Source of the DNA: Candidatus Dormiibacterota bacterium
GTDB lineage: Bacteria; Chloroflexota; Dormibacteria; Aeolococcales; Bog-877
Length of the DNA stretch: 11,745 nt
Direction of reading: 5' to 3'
Assembly (NCBI GenBank): GCA_003132265.1
Contig: PKXE01000095.1
Coordinates: forward strand, 12,679 to 24,423
In this document: positions 1-5,376 of the stretch, piece by piece
Layout of the letters: each line of letters starts with the position of its first letter
How positions within the stretch are numbered: the stretch's first letter is position 1
Position numbers and translations under genes: made by a program
Notes under the pieces: generated by a model
What the model saw: only the letters and a program-made list of their open reading frames with translations
Databases searched by the model: none
What the model was told of the DNA's origin: nothing

Positions 1-879
1 TTTTTGCTCCATTTCCGCGAGTCCCGAGACTCGCCCACCCTCAGGCGGGCGATGGGCGTCGCCGAGTCAGCCTCGGTGCGCACCTGGGTGGCTCAGGCCG
101 ACGCCGAGGCGGTGCTCGCCCGGGAGCTCGGGACCGCGCGGCTGCTGGTGGCGATCGGGGGCGATGGGACTCTTCTCTACGCCGCCCAGCGCGCGGCTCC
201 GAGGGGGGTTCCGGTGCTCGGCGTGAACCGGGGTCAGCTGGGGTTCCTCACCAACGTCGAGATGGCCCAGCTTCCGGACGCGATCGGCGCCTTCGTCACT
301 GACAACTTCCGGACCGACCGGCGCCGCACCTTGCGCGGTGAGGTCCGCGCCGGGCCGGGCGGCGAGGTTGAGGAGACGCTGGAGGTGGCGGTCAATGAGA
401 TCGTGGTCAAGACCGAAGGGGTCACCCTGGTCCGGTTGGAGGTGACTAGCGACGATCAGCTGGTGGGGATCTTCGACGCCGACGGCCTGGTGGTGGCCAC
501 GAGCGTCGGGTCCACCGCCTACTCGCTCTCCGCCGGTGGTCCCCCGGTTGACTCCCGCGTGCCCGCGCTGATCCTGACCCCGCTAAATCCCCATGCGCTG
601 ATCAGGCGCTCCCTCGTCATACCGGACACTCTCGACGTGCGGATCACAGTCCGGCGGGGGAGAGCGGTGGCGGCGGCGGACGGCCGGGTCTGGGGCCAAC
701 TCGAAGCTGGCTGGGAGCTGACGGTCAAGCAGGGTCCTGAGTTGAGCCTGATCCGGCCGCCGGGAACCCCGGGGTTCTTTCAGCGCCTTCGTTCCAAGAC
801 CGGGTTCGGTGCCGTCCTCAAGCTCGCTCCGGAGGAGGCCCCGCCGGCCCAGGTTTCCCCGGACCACCAGCGCGCCTGA
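1..879 (+). CDS. nadK: NAD kinase, 5'-partial
   Basis: Phosphorylates NAD to NADP in the cytoplasm. The reading frame is open to the first base of the window, so the true start lies upstream. A TTG at position 4 could be read as a start, but the residues after it (LLHF) look like the first beta strand of the family (usually ILYHP or similar), so probably only a few codons are missing. Numbered from that TTG, the protein shows the family hallmarks: GGDGT at residues 52-56, the NRGQLGFLTN segment at 74-83, NE at 131-132, and DGLVVATSVGSTAY at 160-173 followed by SAGGP. The usual STPTGSTAY is here ATSVGSTAY, a mild variation. Stop TGA at 877-879; recN starts 3 bases later. In Actinobacteriota and relatives nadK commonly sits next to recN, which supports the call. 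Function confident; start not visible. Confidence 0.95.
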   Translation, partial: FLLHFRESRDSPTLRRAMGVAESASVRTWVAQADAEAVLARELGTARLLVAIGGDGTLLYAAQRAAPRGVPVLGVNRGQLGFLTNVEMAQLPDAIGAFVTDNFRTDRRRTLRGEVRAGPGGEVEETLEVAVNEIVVKTEGVTLVRLEVTSDDQLVGIFDADGLVVATSVGSTAYSLSAGGPPVDSRVPALILTPLNPHALIRRSLVIPDTLDVRITVRRGRAVAAADGRVWGQLEAGWELTVKQGPELSLIRPPGTPGFFQRLRSKTGFGAVLKLAPEEAPPAQVSPDHQRA

Positions 880-882
880 GCC

Positions 883-2610
883 GTGCTGGTGGAGTTGCGG
901 GTTGAGAACCTGGCGGTGATTGAACGCGCCGAGGCGCGCTTCGGCGCCCGTCTCAATGCCATCACCGGGGAGACCGGCGCCGGCAAGTCGGTGTTGCTTT
1001 CCGCCCTGGGTCTTGCCCTGGGCGGCCGGGCCGACCCGGACCTGGTCCGGCGCGGCGCCGAGAGGGCGACCTCCAGCGCCGCCTTCGACGATCCCCCCGC
1101 CCCGGTCGCCGAATCCTGCCGGGCGCTGGGGGTGGCGGTGGAGGAGACCCTGGTCCTGACCAGGGAGCTGTCTGCCTCGGGTCGAAGCGCGGCCCGGGCC
1201 AATGGGTCCATGGTGCCGGCCACCGCTCTGAGGGACCTGGGGGCCCAGCTGGTCGACGTCCAGGGCCAGGGAGCGTCATCTCTCTGGCTGCGCGAGGCTG
1301 AGCAACGCTCGGCACTCGATAGCCTGGGCGGCGAGGAGGCCGTCGGAGTCCTGCGCCGGGTGGCCGAACTCTGGTCGCTGCGCCAGGAGAACCAGGCGGA
1401 GACCGAGCGGCGGCGCTCGCTGCGGGCGCGGCAGCGGGGTGAGCTAGAGCAGGCGCGCCGCGACCTATCCGAACTGGAGGCGGCCGACCTTCGCCAGGGA
1501 GAGGACGTTCAGCTGAGGCAGGAGCGGGACCGCCTGGCCCACGCCGCCCGCCTGCGCGAAGCGGCCGCTGGTCTTCGGGGCGCCGTGTCCGGCGGGGGGG
1601 GCGAGAGCGGCGCCGCCGACCGGTTGGCGGGAGCGCTGCACGCGGCCCGGGCAGCGAGGGGGATCGACCCCGAGCTGGACTTGCTCTTGGACCAGGCTGA
1701 GGGCACGGTGGAGGGGCTGAGGGAGCTGCAGCTCTCCTTCAGCTCGTACGTGACCCAACTCCCGGACGACAGTCGCGGGCTAGCGGATGCTGAAGAGCGA
1801 CTGGAGCTACTGGAGCGGCTCGCGCGCCGTCACGGGGGATCCCTGGACGCGGCGCTGGCTCGTCGCGACGAGGCGTCGCGGCTGCTGCAGGCGGTGGACG
1901 AGGGCGAGGGCGACCTGGAGCGGCTGCGGGTTCGGCTCGCCGAACTTGAGCTAGAGCTGGCCAGCGAGTCGGAAAGGCTCTCGGCGGTACGGGGCCGGGT
2001 GGCCCAAGGTCTCGCCCGGGCGGTGACTAGCGACCTCCGCCGGATGCTGATGCCGAAGGCGGAGTTTCAGGTGCGGATCTGGCAGATGGAGGACCAGGAC
2101 GGGATCCCCCGGCGAGACGGAGCGCGCCTCACGGCGGGCCCGACCGGCTGGGACCGGGTTTCGTTCGACCTCTCCGCCAACCCCGGGGACCCGCCGCGCC
2201 CCCTCAGCGAGGTGGCTTCAGGTGGCGAGCTGTCCCGGGTCGCGTTGGCCCTGCTCTCGCACCTGACCAGGGAGTCAGGGGTCTCCACGGTGGTCTTTGA
2301 CGAGATTGACCAGGGCCTGGGAGGCGAGGCCGCCAACCGAGTGGGAGACCTGATGCGGGAGGTGGCCAACCGGCACCAGGTCATCTGCATCACCCATCTG
2401 GCCCCAATTGCGGCCCGTGCGGACACCCACCTGGTGGTCGCCAAGTCGGAGCGTGAGGGCCGCCCCTACAGCGAGATCATTGCGGTGGACGGCCCCCAGC
2501 GGGTGGAGGAGGTGGCCCGGCTGCTAGCCGGAGAGGCGACCCCGGGGGCGGCTCGGGCCCACGCCGAGGAACTGCTGCTGGCGGTGGGTGCGGGCCGGGG
2601 GTTGGACTGA
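883..2610 (+). CDS. recN: DNA repair protein RecN (SMC-like ATPase)
   Basis: SMC-family ATPase that acts at DNA double-strand breaks during recombinational repair. The 575-residue product has the RecN layout: N-terminal ATPase half with Walker A GETGAGKS at residues 29-36, a central helical coiled-coil region (about 155-380) split by a Gly/Ser-rich stretch (235-243), then the C-terminal ATPase half with the ABC signature ASGGELSR at 445-452, Walker B VVFDEIDQGLGG at 470-481 and ITHL at 503-506. Length is normal for RecN. The start is GTG at 883, 3 bases after nadK; I see no clear Shine-Dalgarno, so coupling to nadK translation is likely. Oddity: the family segment around IHGQHEHQ reads VDVQGQGAS at 124-132, so both histidines of HGQH are absent. 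A run of eight G (1594-1601) lies in the Gly-rich stretch. Family assignment is secure. Confidence 0.96.
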   Translation: MLVELRVENLAVIERAEARFGARLNAITGETGAGKSVLLSALGLALGGRADPDLVRRGAERATSSAAFDDPPAPVAESCRALGVAVEETLVLTRELSASGRSAARANGSMVPATALRDLGAQLVDVQGQGASSLWLREAEQRSALDSLGGEEAVGVLRRVAELWSLRQENQAETERRRSLRARQRGELEQARRDLSELEAADLRQGEDVQLRQERDRLAHAARLREAAAGLRGAVSGGGGESGAADRLAGALHAARAARGIDPELDLLLDQAEGTVEGLRELQLSFSSYVTQLPDDSRGLADAEERLELLERLARRHGGSLDAALARRDEASRLLQAVDEGEGDLERLRVRLAELELELASESERLSAVRGRVAQGLARAVTSDLRRMLMPKAEFQVRIWQMEDQDGIPRRDGARLTAGPTGWDRVSFDLSANPGDPPRPLSEVASGGELSRVALALLSHLTRESGVSTVVFDEIDQGLGGEAANRVGDLMREVANRHQVICITHLAPIAARADTHLVVAKSEREGRPYSEIIAVDGPQRVEEVARLLAGEATPGAARAHAEELLLAVGAGRGLD

Positions 2611-2613
2611 GCG

Positions 2614-3324
2614 TTGGCCACCACCGAGCAGGCCGCGGAGCTGGAGCGCCTAACCTCCTTGCTGGCGGACGCCCAGCGCGGGGATCTCGACCTCGGCACC
2701 GTGGAGCTGGCCGCACTGAGCCGGAGCCTGAAGAGTGAGGTGGGTGACGCCGATGCGGAGCTGGACCTGCTCTGGGCCGCCGAGTCGCTGCAGGTCCTGG
2801 CCCGGCTGCTGGAGCTCAAGATGGGCCGCCATCTGGAGGACGCCACCGACGCCGCTCTGATCCGCGATGCGGATCCGGTCGAGGCGGAGGATCCCGGCGA
2901 GCGACTGGCTGAATACCGCCTCTTCAAGGCAGCGGCCGGGGTCCTGTTGGCGGATTCCAGCGCCGGGCCCAAGGCCTTCCTGCGAGTGCTGGGGCTACCG
3001 GTGGAACCTCAGGCCAGTCTCCACCTCAGCCCAGAGATTCTGGCGGTCGCGCTGGGGGAGCTGCTGGCGCGGCTCCCAGATCCCACCGAGCTGGAGCTGG
3101 CGCTGCCCCGGTACTCGGTCACCGAGAAGATGGACGAGTTGCGTCGGCTGCTCGCCGATCAGGGCAGGTTGCGGTTCGATCAGGTCTTCGCCGCCGCCCG
3201 CGACCGGTTGGAGGCGGTCGCGTTCTTCCTGGCCCTGCTGGAGCTGATCTTTTCCGGCGAGGCTGCCTGCTCCCAGGCGGGCCTGAGCAGTCCGATCCTG
3301 GTGGAGCGCGCTGGTGGCCGCTGA
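2614..3324 (+). CDS. scpA: Segregation and condensation protein A (divergent)
   Basis: Kleisin subunit that bridges the SMC heads and binds ScpB in the chromosome-condensing complex. The match is by pattern: residues 8-40 align with the N-terminal helices, with DLDLGTV at 24-30 taking the place of the usual LDIYDIPI; WAAESLQVLARLLELKMGR (54-72) matches the A-LLELKS block; RLAEYRLFKAAA (97-108) matches RLIEYKKFKEAA; and the C-terminal winged helix has YSVTEKMDEL (167-176) and FFLALLELIFSGE (204-216). The canonical FEGPLDLLL is not preserved (ELERLTSLL instead). The start is TTG at 2614; the recN stop lies in the same frame 3 bases upstream, so the protein cannot extend further back. At 236 residues it is near normal length. 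The immediate scpB neighbour makes the call strong despite the divergence. Confidence 0.87.
   Translation: MATTEQAAELERLTSLLADAQRGDLDLGTVELAALSRSLKSEVGDADAELDLLWAAESLQVLARLLELKMGRHLEDATDAALIRDADPVEAEDPGERLAEYRLFKAAAGVLLADSSAGPKAFLRVLGLPVEPQASLHLSPEILAVALGELLARLPDPTELELALPRYSVTEKMDELRRLLADQGRLRFDQVFAAARDRLEAVAFFLALLELIFSGEAACSQAGLSSPILVERAGGR
3300..3306 (+). promoter_or_regulatory. Shine-Dalgarno-like site for scpB
   Basis: GGTGGAG lies 7 bases ahead of the GTG at 3314. It supports the GTG as the scpB start over the in-frame TTG at 3326, which lies 19 bases downstream of the site. The site lies inside the end of scpA. Confidence 0.45.
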
Positions 3325-3892
3325 ATTGAGTCAGTCGGAGGCGGGCCTGGCGGGAGCCATCATCGCGGTCCTTTTCGTGCGGGCCGAGGCGATCTCGGTC
3401 ACGGATCTGGCCCACACTCTGGAGTTGACCAGGGAGGAGGTGGAACAGGCGGCCGGCGCCGGCGCGGCTCTCCTGGAGGGCACCGGTCTCATGCTCCAGA
3501 GCCACCGGGACGAACTGCAGTTGGTGACCCACCCCCAGGCCGCTTGGGCGGTGGAGCGAGCCCTGCGACCCGAGGTGGCCAGCCGGCTGTCGAAACCGGC
3601 TCTGGAGACCCTCGCCATCATCGCCTACCGGCAGCCGATCACCAGAGTGGCCATCGAAGCGATCAGGGGGGTGAACTGCGAAGCCGTCTTGGAGAGTCTG
3701 ACCCGGCATGGACTGATCGCCGAGGTGGGCCGGGAGGACGGCCCAGGGCGCCCTCGGCTGTTCGGGACCACCCTGCGCTTCCTTCAGGTCGTGGGCATCT
3801 CCCAAGTCGACGATCTCCCTCCGCTGCGCGGCGTTGACGCCGGCTCCTGGCTCGGCCGGGCGGCCGAGTTGGGGGAGCCCGATGCCCAGTGA
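3314..3892 (+). CDS. scpB: Segregation and condensation protein B
   Basis: Winged-helix partner of ScpA in the SMC-ScpAB complex that compacts and segregates the chromosome. The 192-residue product carries the strongly conserved ScpB core: KPALETLAIIAYRQPITR at residues 94-111, IEAIRGVNCEAVLESL at 114-129, GLIAEVGRE at 133-141, GRPRLFGTT at 145-153 and the closing DDLPPL at 166-171. The first winged helix is at about 8-85. The GTG start at 3314 overlaps the last 11 bases of scpA, and a purine-rich site sits 7 bases upstream; TTG at 3326 is a weaker alternative. The end overlaps rluB by 11 bases. The order scpA-scpB-rluB-cmk is widespread in Actinobacteriota and Firmicutes. No smc gene is present in this window. 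Confidence 0.96.
   Translation: MAAELSQSEAGLAGAIIAVLFVRAEAISVTDLAHTLELTREEVEQAAGAGAALLEGTGLMLQSHRDELQLVTHPQAAWAVERALRPEVASRLSKPALETLAIIAYRQPITRVAIEAIRGVNCEAVLESLTRHGLIAEVGREDGPGRPRLFGTTLRFLQVVGISQVDDLPPLRGVDAGSWLGRAAELGEPDAQ
3871..3877 (+). promoter_or_regulatory. Shine-Dalgarno site deciding the rluB start
   Basis: GGGGGAG lies 4 bases before the ATG at 3882. This purine-rich site, among the clearest in the window, is the reason for choosing 3882 over the upstream in-frame TTG at 3834, which would add 16 residues that do not resemble an S4 domain. Confidence 0.55.
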
Positions 3893-4610
3893 GCGACTAG
3901 GCCGCTGGCTCGCTCGCTCCGGAGTCGCCTCCCGGCGCGAGGCCGACCGGATGGTGGCGGCGGGTCGGGTCACTGTCGACGGTGAGGTTCCGCCGCCTCA
4001 CGGGAGGCTGATTGACCCCGAGCGAGAGGAGGTGCTGCTGGACGGCCAGCCGCTCACCCATCGCGGTGTCCAGCGCCGCTACCTGGCGCTCAACAAACCG
4101 GTCGGGGTGGTGTCAACGGCCCGGGACCCCGGGGGGCGCCCCACCGTTCTGGACCTCGTCGACGATCGGCGGGGACTTTTCCCGGTCGGGCGTCTGGACC
4201 TCGACTCCCGGGGGTTGATGCTGCTCACCGATGACGGCGACCTGGCGCTCCGACTGACCCATCCCCGCTACCAGGTTGCCAAGAGCTACCGCGTGACGGT
4301 GAAGGGGCTTGTGAGCCGAGAGCAGCTGATGGCGCTGCGCCTGGGGCCCATCCTGGTGGACGGGCCAACCAACCCGCTGGAGATTCGGCTGTTGCGGGGC
4401 GGTCCCCGGCGCTCAGTCATGCTGATTCAGCTCGCCGAAGGCCGTCAGCGGCAGATTCGCCGGATGTGCGCCGCGGTTGGGGCCAAGGTCGAGGACCTCG
4501 AGCGGGTCTCGATCGGGGAACTGCGCCTAGGCACCCTCACCGAGGGCCAGGCCCGGGAGCTCAGCGGCGGCGAGGTGCGGCGTCTGCGGGCTTCGGTGGG
4601 TCTGGCTTGA
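3882..4610 (+). CDS. rluB: 23S rRNA pseudouridine synthase, RluB/RsuA family
   Basis: Converts a specific uridine in rRNA to pseudouridine. The 242-residue product has an N-terminal S4 RNA-binding domain (about 2-48, with ERLGRWLARSGVASRREAD) and a catalytic domain with NKPVGVVST at 71-79, GRLDLDSRGLMLLT at 103-116 (Asp106 is the expected nucleophile), KSYRVTV at 134-140 and the family ending EGRQRQIRRM at 186-195. The start is ATG at 3882, preceded by a good ribosome site. It overlaps scpB by 11 bases, and cmk begins 5 bases after its stop. The scpB-rluB-cmk context argues for the 23S-acting RluB branch over the 16S-acting RsuA, but the exact target base cannot be read from sequence. The region around 4120-4145 is rich in G and C runs likely to fold in RNA. 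Confidence 0.92.
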   Translation: MPSERLGRWLARSGVASRREADRMVAAGRVTVDGEVPPPHGRLIDPEREEVLLDGQPLTHRGVQRRYLALNKPVGVVSTARDPGGRPTVLDLVDDRRGLFPVGRLDLDSRGLMLLTDDGDLALRLTHPRYQVAKSYRVTVKGLVSREQLMALRLGPILVDGPTNPLEIRLLRGGPRRSVMLIQLAEGRQRQIRRMCAAVGAKVEDLERVSIGELRLGTLTEGQARELSGGEVRRLRASVGLA

Positions 4611-4615
4611 GCCAG

Positions 4616-5314
4616 ATGGCGCCGGTCGTGACCATTGACGGTCCCGCCGGTGTCGGCAAGTCGACGGTTGGACGGCGGGTGGCGGCGGCTCTGGGCCTTC
4701 CTTTCATCGACACCGGGATCTTCTACCGAGCCCTGACCGTGGCGGCGAGCCGGGCAGGCGTGCAGGAGGGGGCCGCGAGCGAGCTGACCCAGTTCACCGA
4801 ACGGCTGCACCTGGAGATCAACTCCGACCCCGCGCCGGCCGAAGACGCTTGGCAGGTCCGGGTCGATGGCCAAGAGCTGAGAGGGGAGCTGTGGGACCCG
4901 CGGCTCGCCTCGCTCCTCGCGTATGTGGCGCGGCAGGTGGAGGTCCGCCAGGCGCTGCTGCACTTCCAAAGGGAGCCCGCGGCCGCTGGCGCGGTGGCGG
5001 TGGGCCGGGACACTGGGACGGTCGTCTTCCCCAACGCGGATTGCAAGGTCTATCTGGACGCCCCGGCCGAGGTGCGGGTGGGCCGGCGCCGCAAGGAGCT
5101 TCAGAGCCGGGGCCTGGACGCCTCGGAGGCGGTACTCCGCGCCGACGTGCTGACCCGAGACCGGACCGACCTGAGCCGCGTCCACGCTCCCCTGGCAGTC
5201 CCGGTGGACGCCCTCTCCATCGATACCACCTCCCTTTCCGCTGACGAGGTGGTCGAACTGGTCCTGGGGGAGTGCCGAAGCAGAGGCATTCGGATGAGGG
5301 ACTCACCGCCGTAG
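4616..5314 (+). CDS. cmk: Cytidylate kinase
   Basis: Transfers phosphate from ATP to CMP or dCMP to give the diphosphates needed for nucleic acid synthesis. The 232-residue product has the P-loop GPAGVGKST at 9-17, DTGIFYRAL at 32-40 (usually DTGAMYRA), the CMP-binding and insert region at 60-120, GRDTGTVVFPNAD at 130-142 and the lid-type RDR at 181-183 with APLAVPVDALSIDTT at 191-205. The family normally has DGRDIGT or DGRDMGT; here the residue two before the Arg is Val and the Ile/Met is Thr. I chose ATG at 4616; an in-frame TTG at 4607 overlaps the rluB stop (TTGA), would add three residues and cannot be excluded. Most Actinobacteriota carry der (engA) after cmk; that gene is absent here and a gap follows. 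Confidence 0.94.
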   Translation: MAPVVTIDGPAGVGKSTVGRRVAAALGLPFIDTGIFYRALTVAASRAGVQEGAASELTQFTERLHLEINSDPAPAEDAWQVRVDGQELRGELWDPRLASLLAYVARQVEVRQALLHFQREPAAAGAVAVGRDTGTVVFPNADCKVYLDAPAEVRVGRRRKELQSRGLDASEAVLRADVLTRDRTDLSRVHAPLAVPVDALSIDTTSLSADEVVELVLGECRSRGIRMRDSPP

Positions 5315-5373
5315 TCCCCGGCGGTCCGCTCCCAGCTCGCCCCACCGGGCGCGGCTAAGGTGGTGGGTGCAAC
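5315..5373. promoter_or_regulatory. Only intergenic gap; possible promoter and leader for dinG
   Basis: This is the only spacer of more than a few bases between genes here. It holds a short hairpin (CGCCC, loop CACC, GGGCG at 5338-5351) with no T-run after it, so it does not look like an intrinsic terminator. TAAGGT at 5356-5361 fits a loose TANNNT -10 box, but I see no convincing -35 at 16-18 bases upstream. GGTGGGTG at 5362-5369 could be the ribosome site for dinG. If TAAGGT is a -10, the leader would be only a few bases long. A second promoter here is plausible but weakly supported. Confidence 0.3.
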
Positions 5374-5376
5374 GTG

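Noticed and set aside
762..780. Hairpin with a 14-base palindrome (GAACCCCGGGGTTC, 764-777) followed by TTT, looking like a terminator or attenuator
   Set aside because: It lies inside nadK about 100 bases before the stop, the T-run is only three bases long, and a 14-base palindrome is expected about once by chance in a window of this composition.
1148..1165. Inverted repeat CCCTGGTC / GACCAGGG with a 2-base centre in recN
   Set aside because: The half site CTGACCAGG recurs in other coding stretches as ordinary Leu-Thr-Arg codons, so this looks like codon use and not a special site.
3834..3881. Extended rluB start at TTG 3834
   Set aside because: The 16 extra residues are low in complexity, do not resemble an S4 domain, and a clear ribosome site precedes the ATG at 3882.
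3119..3973. Open frame of 284 codons on the - strand opposite scpA, scpB and rluB
   Set aside because: Covers three conserved + strand genes and has no recognisable motif; treated as a shadow.
4115..4145. Dense G/C runs in rluB as a regulatory RNA fold
   Set aside because: The codons encode the conserved RluB segment around RDPGGRPTVLD, so the composition is explained by the protein and the G+C bias.
5338..5351. Hairpin CGCCC-CACC-GGGCG between cmk and dinG as a terminator
   Set aside because: The stem is only 5 base pairs and no T-run follows.
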